Positions 8,929-17,800 of a DNA stretch of 64,000 bases are shown here, piece after piece. Within the stretch, counting starts at the first letter, position 1, and every line of letters starts with the position of its first letter. The translations under genes and the position numbers were made by a program. The notes under the pieces are model-generated. The model did no database searches. It had not been told where the DNA came from and was given only the letters and a program-made list of their open reading frames with translations. Source of the DNA: Crystallibacter permensis (lineage in GTDB: Bacteria > Actinomycetota > Actinomycetes > Actinomycetales > Micrococcaceae); contig NZ_JAODLR010000001.1 in assembly GCF_025960875.1 (NCBI RefSeq), positions 186,001 to 250,000 of the forward strand, written 5' to 3'.

Positions 8929-10614
8929 ATGACCAGCATTACCGGAGTAGGCGTCAGCCCGGGGCGAGTGATCGGGCCGGTTCTGCAGATGCCACCGGCC
9001 GTCGCCGAGCCGGCACCCGGCGCCGGGCTGCCGGCCGGAGCCACCGCCGAAGGAGAGGCCGAAAGGCTGCGTGCCGCGGCGAAGACGGTCCAGGCTGCGC
9101 TGAAGGACCGCGCCGCCGGGGCACGCAAGGAGGCGGCCGAGGTCCTCCAGGCTACCGCGCTGATGGCCGCGGATCCGATGCTGCTCAAGTCCGCGGTCAA
9201 GCTGCTGGAGGCCGGCCGCGGCACCGAACGCGCCATCTGGGAAGCAGCGGAGCAGGTCGCCGAACAGCTCAAGTCGCTCGGCGGCTACATGGCCGAACGC
9301 GCCACCGACGTGCTCGACGTCCGCGCGCGGATCGTGGCCGAGCTGCGCGGCGAACCGGCCCCGGGCATCCCCGCCTCGGACGTCCCGTTCGTGCTGGCCG
9401 CCGAGGACCTGGCACCGGCGGACACCGCCACGCTGGATCCGGCGCTGGTGCTGGCGCTGGTCACCTCCGGCGGCGGGCCGCAGTCCCACACCGCCATCAT
9501 CGCCCGCTCGCTCGGGCTGCCCGCCGTCGTCGCCGCCACCGGTGCCACGAAGCTGGCTCCGGGCACCGAGGTCTTCGTGGACGGCGCCACGGGCATTGTC
9601 ACGTCCTCCCCGGGGGAGGCAGAGCGCGACCTCGCTACGGCCTATGCCTCCCGTGAACCGCTGCAGCCCTTTGACGGCACGGGTATGACGGCGGATGGCC
9701 ACCTGGTCCCGCTGCTCTCCAACGTGGGCGGGGGCCACGATGCCCTGAAGGCCGCCGAGGCAGGTGCCGAGGGGGTTGGCCTGCTGCGCACCGAATTCTG
9801 CTTCCTTAACCGCGATGCGGAACCCACTATCGACGAACAGGTCGCCGCCTACAAAGCCGTCTTCGACGCCTTCCCGGCCAAGAAGGTGGTGGTCCGGACG
9901 CTGGATGCCGGCGCCGACAAGTCGCTGCCGTTCCTGACCGACAGCACCGAGCCCAACCCGGCGCTGGGCGTGCGCGGCTACCGCACGGATCTGGCCACCC
10001 CCGGCGTGCTGGAGCGCCAGCTGCAGGCCATCGCCACGGCGGCCGGCCAGAGCGAGGCCGAGGTCTGGGTGATGGCGCCGATGATCTCCACCGCCGAGGA
10101 AGCCAGCCGGTTCGCCGGACTGTGCCAGGCAGCTGGGCTGGAAACACCGGGCGTCATGGTGGAAGTTCCCTCCGCCGCGGTGACCGCCGGCTCGGTCCTC
10201 AAGCGAGTGGATTTTGCCTCCATCGGCACCAATGACCTGACCCAGTACACGATGGCTGCGGACCGGCAGCTCGGCCCGCTGGCGGCGCTGAACGACCCCT
10301 GGCAGCCGGCCGTTCTGCACCTGGTCAAGGCCACCGTGGACGGCGCGGCCAGTCTGCAGGAAGCACCCAAGCCGGTGGGAGTCTGCGGCGAGGCGGCCGC
10401 GGACCCGGCCCTCGCCGTCGTACTTGTTGGCCTGGGTATCAACTCGCTGTCCATGAGCGCCCGCTCGCTGGCCGCCGTGGCCGCGGTACTCAAGTCCGTT
10501 CCGCTGGAGCAGGCCCAGCAACTGGCCGCCCTGGCGCTGCGAGCTGACAGTGCTGCCGAAGCCCGCGCCGCCGTGCGCGCCGAACTGCCCCTGCTTGAAA
10601 CCCTCGGACTCTAA
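8929..10614 (+). CDS. ptsI: PTS enzyme I, phosphoenolpyruvate-protein phosphotransferase
   Basis: A 561-residue enzyme I that takes phosphate from PEP and passes it to HPr. The phosphorylated His is 187, in SGGGPQSHTAIIARSLGLP. The C-terminal PEP-binding barrel has VGLLRTEFCFL, FASIGTNDLTQY and GVCGEAAADP, with the catalytic Cys. The ATG at 8929 (MTSITGVGVSPG) is chosen over an in-frame TTG at 8911 because AAGGGG lies six bases before it and enzyme I normally begins here. It is followed 26 bases later by ptsH, completing the phosphorelay within one operon. Confidence 0.94.
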   Translation: MTSITGVGVSPGRVIGPVLQMPPAVAEPAPGAGLPAGATAEGEAERLRAAAKTVQAALKDRAAGARKEAAEVLQATALMAADPMLLKSAVKLLEAGRGTERAIWEAAEQVAEQLKSLGGYMAERATDVLDVRARIVAELRGEPAPGIPASDVPFVLAAEDLAPADTATLDPALVLALVTSGGGPQSHTAIIARSLGLPAVVAATGATKLAPGTEVFVDGATGIVTSSPGEAERDLATAYASREPLQPFDGTGMTADGHLVPLLSNVGGGHDALKAAEAGAEGVGLLRTEFCFLNRDAEPTIDEQVAAYKAVFDAFPAKKVVVRTLDAGADKSLPFLTDSTEPNPALGVRGYRTDLATPGVLERQLQAIATAAGQSEAEVWVMAPMISTAEEASRFAGLCQAAGLETPGVMVEVPSAAVTAGSVLKRVDFASIGTNDLTQYTMAADRQLGPLAALNDPWQPAVLHLVKATVDGAASLQEAPKPVGVCGEAAADPALAVVLVGLGINSLSMSARSLAAVAAVLKSVPLEQAQQLAALALRADSAAEARAAVRAELPLLETLGL

Positions 10615-10640
10615 GCACGTCCCGTCACAAAGGAGAAACC

Positions 10641-10919
10641 ATGCCCGAACGTATCGCAACCGTCGCCAGCCGCGTTGGCCTGCACGCCCGCCCCGCCGCC
10701 ATTTTCGCCGAGGCCGCCGGAGACCAGCCGGTGGAAGTCACCATCGCGCTGGAAGGTGCCCCCGCCGACGAGGCCATGGACGCCTCCAGCATCCTGTCCC
10801 TGATGAGCCTGGGCGCCGAACACGGCTCCAAGGTAGTGCTGCGGGCCGAGGGGGACGGCGCCGATGCGGCCCTCGACGCCCTGGTGCAGGTACTCGAAAC
10901 AGACCACGACGCCGAATAG
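10641..10919 (+). CDS. ptsH: Phosphocarrier protein HPr
   Basis: A 92-residue HPr with the active-site histidine at His15 in ASRVGLHARPAA and the second family block MDASSILSLMSLGAE (residues 46-60). That block holds serines at the position used for regulatory phosphorylation in Firmicutes; whether it is modified here is unknown. The last residues are an acidic tail. AAGGAG stands a few bases before the ATG. It is the last gene of the fru operon, followed by a perfect hairpin. Confidence 0.94.
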   Translation: MPERIATVASRVGLHARPAAIFAEAAGDQPVEVTIALEGAPADEAMDASSILSLMSLGAEHGSKVVLRAEGDGADAALDALVQVLETDHDAE

Positions 10920-10971
10920 CACCTACCGCTGACAGCGTCACCGTTTCCGGTCCCACCGGTTCCGGGACGGA

Positions 10972-11011
10972 ACAGGCTCCGGTCCAGTCCTGCGACTGAA
11001 CCGGAGCCTGT
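10972..11011 (+). terminator. Terminator of the fru-pts operon
   Basis: Perfect 12-bp arms ACAGGCTCCGGT (10972-10983) and its complement (11000-11011). The 16-base interior can pair further (CAGTC with GACTG). It lies 50 bases after ptsH. Confidence 0.8.
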
Positions 11012-11045
11012 GCCGTTGGTTGGGTTGCCGGTGGTGAGCCCGCTG

Positions 11046-11273
11046 CTACCAGCGGACCTTCTTCTCCGCTGGCCCGCGCCTGTTGCTGGCATGCGTGGGC
11101 TTGTGGCTGTTGCCGATGCTGTGCCAGCCGGGCAGGTCCCCCGGGCTCTTGGCGCCCTTGGTGTCAGTGAGCCGCTGCTGCTGCTCTTTGCTCAGTTTCT
11201 CAGCGGCAGCGGGGGCAAGATGGACGTTGAGTTCGGCCTTGGCCGCGTCAGGGTTGTTGTCGATGGTGGTCAT
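11046..11273 (-). CDS. Small hydrophilic hypothetical protein
   Basis: A 75-residue, mixed-charge protein from MTTIDNNPDAAKAELNVHLA to a basic C-terminus ending RRGPAEKKVRW. The ATG at 11273 is chosen because GGAGG stands four bases upstream; the same frame is open 41 codons further but without a ribosome site. There is no membrane segment and no domain I recognise. It is convergent with the fru operon across the operon terminator. Confidence 0.55.
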   Translation of the reverse strand: MTTIDNNPDAAKAELNVHLAPAAAEKLSKEQQQRLTDTKGAKSPGDLPGWHSIGNSHKPTHASNRRGPAEKKVRW

Positions 11274-11541
11274 GGTTCCTCCGTTTTCAGCGATGTACGC
11301 CTGAGAGGATGCGCCAGATGCCGGAACAAAGCCCGGCAAAACGGGTCTTTTCATCAAGAGGTACGGGAAAAGAACTCGGAGGCACAGCCTCAACAAGCAG
11401 GATTTTCTTTTGGGCAGCTTTGGAGCCGGCCGGTACAGCGGAGACCGTCTCTACTCGAAAATCAGTGTTCCCATGCGTGCAAGCCTAACAGCGCGGCCTA
11501 AGTTCGGGTAGATTTTTCTGCAAGAGAATTTGGGGGACGCC
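11274..11541. other. Intergenic region between divergent small genes
   Basis: 268 bases between the start of the 75-residue gene and the divergent hypothetical membrane gene. It must hold both promoters. I see no convincing -35/-10 pair and no strong hairpin. Confidence 0.4.
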
Positions 11542-12093
11542 ATGAAGCAGTTCGATGACCGGTACGACCCGATCTACCAGCGCGGGCACCGGCTACCGGC
11601 CGACGGCCGGCCGCAGGACCTTTCCGCAGAGCCCGCGGGCCGGACAGCGGGTAACGGGTCTAAGGCGGGTAGCGCTGGCAACGAACGGGCTGAAGCCGGC
11701 TTCGCGGCAGCACCGGCGGCCCGTCCCACCCCGGCGGCCCATCCCACCTCCACCGACCTGACCGGCGCGGCGGGCATCTCCGAGGTCGTACCACCCGAGC
11801 TGGCCGGGCGGGAAGAGGAGCACGATGCCGCTCCGGCCCCGCGGTCGAAGTTCAATCCGTTCCTGCTGGCCCTCTGGCTGCTGGGGGCAGGCGCCATTAC
11901 CTTGGGCTTCTGGGCCGCGCTAGGACCGGTAATGACCATGAACGATCCGTTCGGTACCAGCTCGGGCTTCGGCCCGCCAGAGTGGATGTACCTCCTCGGC
12001 ATCCTCTCGCCTGGCCTCGTTGCCGGCGGCCTGATGGCTCTCGCCGCCGCACTCGTCCTACACAGCCTGGCCTGGCAGCGCCGCAGGGGTTAG
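11542..12093 (+). CDS. Hypothetical two-TM protein with disordered N-terminus
   Basis: A 183-residue protein. The first 110 residues are low-complexity, rich in Ala, Pro, Gly and charged residues, and probably disordered. Then come two hydrophobic helices, FLLALWLLGAGAITLGFWAA and MYLLGILSPGLVAGGLMALAAAL, and a short basic tail (QRRRG). GGGGGA stands a few bases before the ATG at 11542. I do not recognise a family. It is probably a cytoplasmic-tailed inner-membrane protein. Confidence 0.6.
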   Translation: MKQFDDRYDPIYQRGHRLPADGRPQDLSAEPAGRTAGNGSKAGSAGNERAEAGFAAAPAARPTPAAHPTSTDLTGAAGISEVVPPELAGREEEHDAAPAPRSKFNPFLLALWLLGAGAITLGFWAALGPVMTMNDPFGTSSGFGPPEWMYLLGILSPGLVAGGLMALAAALVLHSLAWQRRRG

Positions 12094-12115
12094 GTCACCC
12101 GCCTGGCCGCCGGGT

Positions 12116-13240
12116 TCAAGCCGGACCTTTCGGAAGCAACAGGTCCACCCAGACTAGCCGGTGGTCGCTGGTGGGGAACGGGAATTCGCCGGTCAGGTCG
12201 GCACCCGGCTCCCCCGGCTCGGGCCAGAAGACCCCGGCACCGCTGACATTGAGGTTCTTGGAAGGCAGCACGTAGTCAACCCGCAGGTTTCCCGGCGCGG
12301 GGTCGTCCTGGAAGTCGGCCGTGTCCAGCCGCGGATCACCGAGGTGGCTGATGTTGTTGGCTCCCTGCCGCCTGGCCGCCTCCACCGCGCCCCGCGAAGC
12401 CGGCTGCGGATCCTGGACCCGCGGGTGCTTCAGCAGCTGGTCGATGGAGCCCGGCCAGGAGCCGCCGTCCCGCGGGTCCGAGTTCTGGTCGCCCATGATG
12501 ACGAACCGTTCCCCGGGCGTCAGGCCACCATGCTGCCCGGCGTCGTCGTAAATATAGTCGGCCTGCGTGCCGCCGGAGACGTAGTCCGCCCAGAAGCGGA
12601 TCTCGTCATTGTTCCGCCGCCCGTTGCGGTCCTCATCACCGTCGAAGGACGGCGGCGTCGGATGGCTGGCGAGCAGGTGGACCGGCTTGCCGCCCATCCG
12701 CACCGGCACATCCCAGTGGGACTTGCTGGAGAGGCGCAGCGCTTCCTGCGCCTGGGCGGAGTAGTAGTCCGCGGGCATGAGATTGCCCGGCATATCCTGC
12801 CAGCGGAACGTCTGGAAAGTGCGGATGCCCGGCGTTTCGATCGGGAATCTGGACAGCACCACCATGCCGTACTGCCCCTCGAATTCGCCGAAACCGAACG
12901 CATCATCGGCAGTGCCCAGTTCGCCGTCGTTATTCAGATCCAGCCCCGAATCGACGCCGGTGTTGGACGGGGCGGTGTAGGCGTACGGGTAGCTCACGGG
13001 CGCCTGGCCGTGCTGGCTGACTTCCAGGTAGTTCGTCCGGAACAGGTCCACCGCCGCATGGTCCTGGTCGTAGTCGAACTCGTTGAGCAGCAGGATGTCC
13101 GGGGTGTTCCGCTGGATCACTTCGGCAATGTTCCGGGCCTGCGCATTGCCCGGCATGGCCAGGTCCGCCGCCAGCTGGCCTTGGGCGGCACGGTTGAGGC
13201 TGGCGTTGTAGGTGGCGATCCTGACGGTGTCCTGCGGCAT
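12116..13240 (-). CDS. Endonuclease/exonuclease/phosphatase (EEP) family protein
   Basis: A 374-residue EEP-fold hydrolase. It opens with RIATYNASLN and then has PDILLLNEFDYD (metal-binding Glu), QYGMVVLSRFPI, HLLASHPTPPS, FVIMGDQNSDP (Asp/Asn metal site) and a terminal SDHRLVWVDL (catalytic Asp-His). Residues 101-113 read DLNNDGELGTADD, a calcium-loop-like insert common in exported members of this subgroup. The visible N-terminus has no signal peptide. The substrate could be DNA or a phosphoester. It ends convergently with the preceding membrane protein. Confidence 0.82.
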   Translation of the reverse strand: MPQDTVRIATYNASLNRAAQGQLAADLAMPGNAQARNIAEVIQRNTPDILLLNEFDYDQDHAAVDLFRTNYLEVSQHGQAPVSYPYAYTAPSNTGVDSGLDLNNDGELGTADDAFGFGEFEGQYGMVVLSRFPIETPGIRTFQTFRWQDMPGNLMPADYYSAQAQEALRLSSKSHWDVPVRMGGKPVHLLASHPTPPSFDGDEDRNGRRNNDEIRFWADYVSGGTQADYIYDDAGQHGGLTPGERFVIMGDQNSDPRDGGSWPGSIDQLLKHPRVQDPQPASRGAVEAARRQGANNISHLGDPRLDTADFQDDPAPGNLRVDYVLPSKNLNVSGAGVFWPEPGEPGADLTGEFPFPTSDHRLVWVDLLLPKGPA

Positions 13241-13254
13241 CTTCCCAGTATGCG

Positions 13255-13284
13255 GTTCGCCTGCCGGAAGAACGGCAGGCGAAC
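13255..13284 (-). terminator. Terminator of the amino-acid permease gene
   Basis: Perfect 12-bp arms GTTCGCCTGCCG (13255-13266) and complement (13273-13284) with a 6-base loop. It lies just after the permease stop, reading on the minus strand. Confidence 0.7.
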
Positions 13285-13291
13285 GCTTGTG

Positions 13292-14743
13292 TCAGGTGCG
13301 GGTCTTGTGGCGGCCGTGGCGCGGGCTTTCTGGGTTCATCAGGGAGTGCCGGCGGCTGTAGAAGAAGTAGATGACCAGGCCGATTAGCAGCCAGACGCCG
13401 AACCTCACCCAGGTCTCCCAGTGCAGTTGCAGCATCAGGAATCCGGAGGCCAGCACGCCGAACGCGGGCACCACGGGCATCCACGGCAGCTTGAACGTGC
13501 GGTGCACGTCGGGCCGGGTGCGGCGCAGCACGATCACGGCCACGCAGACCACCACGAAGGCGGCGAGGATGCCGATGTTGGTCAGGTCCGCCACGGCCCG
13601 GATCGGGAAGACACCGGCCAGCAGGGCCGAGGCGATGCCGGCGATCCAGGTGACCCGCTGTGGAGTTCCGTGCCGGTCCGTTGCCGCGAACCAGGTGGGC
13701 AGCAGGCCGTCGCGGCTCATCGAGAACCAGACGCGCGTGACGCCGAGCAGGAAGGTCAGCATCACGGTCAGGATGGAAACCACCGCGAACGCCGAGATGA
13801 TAGTCGCGATAACCGGCAGCCCGACATTCTGGAAGGCGGATGCAAAACCGGCGGTGGGGCTGATGTCGGTGTAGTTCTGCATGCCCGTCAGCACCAGCGT
13901 CGCCAGCACGTACAGCGTCATGGCGATCACCAGCGAGAGCAGGATGGCCTTGGGCATGTGTTTCTTGCCGTCCACGGCTTCTTCCGCGGCCGTGCTCATG
14001 GCGTCGTAACCGAAGACCGCGAAGAACACCGTGGCCGCACCGGCGAACACCGCGCCAAAGCCCGATGGCATGAACGGCGTGTAGTTATCGACGTCGACAA
14101 AGAAGAAACCGAGTCCGATGATGAACAGGATCAGCAGGACCTTGAGCCCCACGGCAACGAGTTCGAACCGGCCGAAAGTCTTCGTCCCACGGCTCAGGAT
14201 CCAGGTGATGAACAGGCAGACCACGATGGCGGGCAGATTGATCACCCCGCCCTCGATCGTGTCCGCCGTGCCCTGCATCCAGATGGGAACGTCTACACCG
14301 ATTCCGGACATGAACTCGGAGAAGTATCCCGAGATCCCGATGGCGACCACAGCCACGATGGCCGTGTATTCCAGCAGCAGGTCCCAGCCGATGAACCAGC
14401 CGATAATTTCGCCAAGGGCAACGTAGCCATAGGTGTAGGCGGAGCCGGCGCGCGGAATCATGCCGGCGAACTCGGCGTAGGAGAGAGCCGCGGCGGCGCT
14501 GGCCAGGCCGGCGATCAGGAACGCGATCATGACGGCCGGGCCGACCGGATCGGCGTCTTCGCCGCCGTTGGCCACCAGCCCGGCCAGGGTGAAAATTCCG
14601 ATACCGATGATGCCGCCGACGCCGATGGCGGTCAGCTGCCACAGACCCAGGCTCTTGAACAGCCCGCTGTCGATGTTCTCGTCTTCAACCAGGTCGATCG
14701 GCTTGCGCCGGAGGACCGACTTGCTCCTATCAGGGGTGCTCAT
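13292..14743 (-). CDS. APC-family amino acid permease
   Basis: A 483-residue membrane protein of the amino acid-polyamine-organocation family. It has about 12 hydrophobic helices, with the family entry motif GVGGIIGIGIFTLAG in the first helix and GSAYTYGYVALGEIIGWFIGWDLLLEY in helix 3 and after (given here as landmarks). The N-terminus carries basic residues (RRKPID), and the C-terminus ends in a His/Arg-rich tail. It most resembles cationic or broad-range YfnA-like permeases. Standing downstream of putA, it could import proline or another amino acid, but a terminator-like hairpin separates the two, so co-transcription is unlikely. Confidence 0.88.
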   Translation of the reverse strand: MSTPDRSKSVLRRKPIDLVEDENIDSGLFKSLGLWQLTAIGVGGIIGIGIFTLAGLVANGGEDADPVGPAVMIAFLIAGLASAAAALSYAEFAGMIPRAGSAYTYGYVALGEIIGWFIGWDLLLEYTAIVAVVAIGISGYFSEFMSGIGVDVPIWMQGTADTIEGGVINLPAIVVCLFITWILSRGTKTFGRFELVAVGLKVLLILFIIGLGFFFVDVDNYTPFMPSGFGAVFAGAATVFFAVFGYDAMSTAAEEAVDGKKHMPKAILLSLVIAMTLYVLATLVLTGMQNYTDISPTAGFASAFQNVGLPVIATIISAFAVVSILTVMLTFLLGVTRVWFSMSRDGLLPTWFAATDRHGTPQRVTWIAGIASALLAGVFPIRAVADLTNIGILAAFVVVCVAVIVLRRTRPDVHRTFKLPWMPVVPAFGVLASGFLMLQLHWETWVRFGVWLLIGLVIYFFYSRRHSLMNPESPRHGRHKTRT

Positions 14744-14770
14744 GTGCGTACCTTAGAGTCGAAGGTTCTC

Positions 14771-14798
14771 TGCCCGGGGTCCCCCGCAACCCCGGGCA
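14771..14798 (-). terminator. Terminator of putA
   Basis: Perfect 10-bp arms TGCCCGGGGT (14771-14780) and complement (14789-14798), 8-base loop. It lies 70 bases after the putA stop on the minus strand. Confidence 0.65.
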
Positions 14799-14869
14799 GC
14801 TTAAAGGTGAACTGATAGTAGTCCTCCGGCGGCCGGCAGACTAGGCTTTTGCCCGGTGGGATCCGTCTC

Positions 14870-17800
14870 CTAGATCAATTCGTCCGAGAGGTGGTTCGGG
14901 GTGCCGAAGCGGTGGGCTGTGATGCTGACGGCCTGCTCGTGCAGGAAGGGCAGCATTTCCACCCGGCCCGCCTCGGTGACGGGGTGCGCGTAGACCGCCA
15001 GGTCAACCCGTCCCCCGGTAGCTTCGGCGAGCGCCTTGGCGCTCCCGCCGATCAGCCGGATGCGTCCGGCGGTGAACCGGCCCGCACGAGCCAGCCACGC
15101 GGCGTCGTTCTCTGTGGTTACCTCGATGTTCCGATCGATCGCCACGGCGCGCAGGGCGGCCGGAAGCTCGACGGCGGTGGACACCTTGACTTCGGAACCG
15201 GCCAACACTCCGGCGGCGAGCACGCGGACCAGCTTGGCCAGCGGCTCACCCTCGGCCAGGCGGACGGTCACCGGCAGCGGCAGGTAGCGGAAGACGTTGC
15301 GTTCGGCGCTCAGCCCGGTGACGTCCTTGGCCGCGCCGAACTCGGCGGCCCAGGCCTCGGCGTCGGAGGACAGCGAACGTTCCAGGAACACCGCGTCCTC
15401 GGCGGACACCGCAGCGTGGGAAAGCCGGGCCGCGTCCAGCAGGTGCCGGGCGCCGTCGTGGGAGACGGCCGCGGCGGCGTGGCTGCGGGCAGGTTCCCAC
15501 TCGCCCAGGCCGGCCAGGTAGTTGGGGCCGCCGGCCTTGGTGCCGGCGCCCACCGACGACTTCTTCCACCCGCCGAAGGGCTGGCGCTGCACAATGGCGC
15601 CGGTGATGCCGCGGTTGACGTACAGGTTGCCGGCCTGGATGTTCTCCAGCCAGTAATCCAGCTCGGCCGGATCCAGCGAGTGCAGCCCGGAGGTCAGCCC
15701 GTAGTCGATCTCGTTCTGGATGGCCACGGCCTCCTCGAGGGTTTCGGCGGTCATGACGCCGAGGATCGGGCCGAAGAACTCGGTCAGGTGGTAGTGCGAG
15801 CCCCTCTTGACGCCGGTGCGCACGCCCGGGCTCCAGAGCTTGCCGGACTCATCCAGCTTCTCCGGCTTGAGCAGCCAGGTTTCGCCGTCGCCGAGGTTGG
15901 TGAGCCCGTCCAGCAGTTTCCCGTTGGCCGGTTCGATCACCGGACCCATCTGGGTGGACGCATCCACCGGGTAGCCCACCTTGAGCGAGGTGACCGCGTC
16001 CACCAGCTGGTTGCGGAACCGCGGCGACTGCGCCACCGAGCCCACCAGGATCACCAGCGAGGCCGCCGAACACTTCTGGCCGGCGTGGCCGAAGGCGGAC
16101 TGCACCACGTCCTTGGCGGCCAGGTCGAAGTCCGCGCTGGGGGTAACGATGATGGCGTTCTTGCCGGAGGTCTCCGCCAGCAGCGGCAGGTCCGGCCGGA
16201 AGGAGCGGAACAGTTCCGCCGTCTCGTAGCCGCCGGTGAGGATGACGCGGTCCACGGCAGGATGGGAGATCAGCTGCCGGCCCAGGTCGCGTTCCTCCAG
16301 CTGCACCAGCTGCAGCACGTCGCGCGGGATGCCGGCCTCATCGAACGCCTCCCAGATGGCTTCCACCATGACGGCGCCGGTGCGGCGGGCCTGCTTGGCC
16401 GGTTTAATCACGACGGCGGAGCCCGCGGCGAGCGCGGCCAGCGTGGACCCTGCGGGGATCGCCACCGGGAAGTTCCACGGCGGTGTCACCACGGTCAGCC
16501 TGGACGGGACAAACGCTGCCCCATCCACCGAGTCCAGCTTGCGGGCCAGCTCGGCGTAGTAGTGCGCGAAGTCGATCGCCTCGGAGACTTCCGGATCGGA
16601 CTGGTCCAGCGTCTTCCCCGCTTCGGCGGCGGCAACTTCCATCAGCCGGGCCCGGTTGGCCGCGAGCTTGTCGCCGGCGAGGTGGAGGACTTCGGCGCGC
16701 TCGGCACCGGTCATCCCGCCCCAGGCCTTCGAACGTTCGACGGCGGCCGCGACCACCTTTTCAAGCTGGTCCGGGGTCCGCAGGGTTGCAGCTTCCACGG
16801 CGTCGATGCCCAGGGTGGACTCGGGCACGCGGGCCAGGATGGCGCGCCCCCAGGCGAGGTTGGCCGGCAGGGACGGGTCCGTGTCCGGAGTGTTACGGAA
16901 GCTGTCCCGGGGAGCAGGGGCTTCCGCCACGTTGCGGTCCTGCTGCCGGTTGGGCAGCGGAACGGTGTTGTCCAGGTTCTCCAGCGAGGCGAGGAAACGC
17001 TGCTTCTCGCGTTCGAAGAGCGCCTCGTTTTCGCTCAGCTCGAAAACGGCGGACATGAAGTTTTCCTGGCTCGCCCCCTCTTCGAGCCGGCGGATCAGGT
17101 AGGCGATGGCGACGTCGAATTCCTGCGGCTGCACCACGGGCGTGTAGAGCAGCAGCGAGCCGACGTCGCGCTTGACCGCCTCGGCCTGCCCCTGCGCCAT
17201 GCCCAGGAGCATCTCGAACTCGACTGCCTTCTGCTCGGCGGGGATGCCGCGCTGCTTGGCCAGAAGCCAGGCGAAGGCGACGTCGAACAGATTGTGGCCG
17301 GCCACGCCGATGCGGACGGCGTCCACGCGGTCCGGCTGCAGCGAGTAGTTGATGATTCGTTTGTAGTTGGTGTCCGAATCCTGCTTGGTGTTCCAGGTGG
17401 CCAGCGGCCAGTCATGCAGCGAGGCCTCAACATGCTCCATCGGCAGGTTGGCGCCCTTGACTACGCGCACCTTGATCGGGGCGCCGCCGGCGGCGCGGCG
17501 GGCCTGCGCCCACTGGGTCAGGCGCATCATTGCGGACAGCGCGTCCGGCAGGTAGGCCTGCAGGACGATGCCGCCGGAGAGGTTCTTGAACTCGGGCTTG
17601 TCCAGGATCCGGGTGAAGACCGCGATGGTCATCTCCAGGTCCTTGTACTCCTCCATGTCTAGGTTGATGAACTTGGGTGTGGCGGCCTCCGCGGCCTGCC
17701 GGTACAGCGGCGTCAGGCTTTCGACGACCTCCTCGACCGCCTCGTCGAAGGCCCACATCGAGTGCGGGGCCACCGTGGAGGACACCTTGATGGAGACATA

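Noticed and set aside
6700-10659. 1319-codon open frame antisense to fruA-ptsI
   Set aside because: It is a shadow of highly biased GC-rich codons; the product is Gly/Arg/His-rich without any domain, and the plus-strand genes are certain.
14849-17662. 937-codon open frame antisense to putA
   Set aside because: Same cause; low-complexity product and no ribosome site, opposite an unmistakable PutA.
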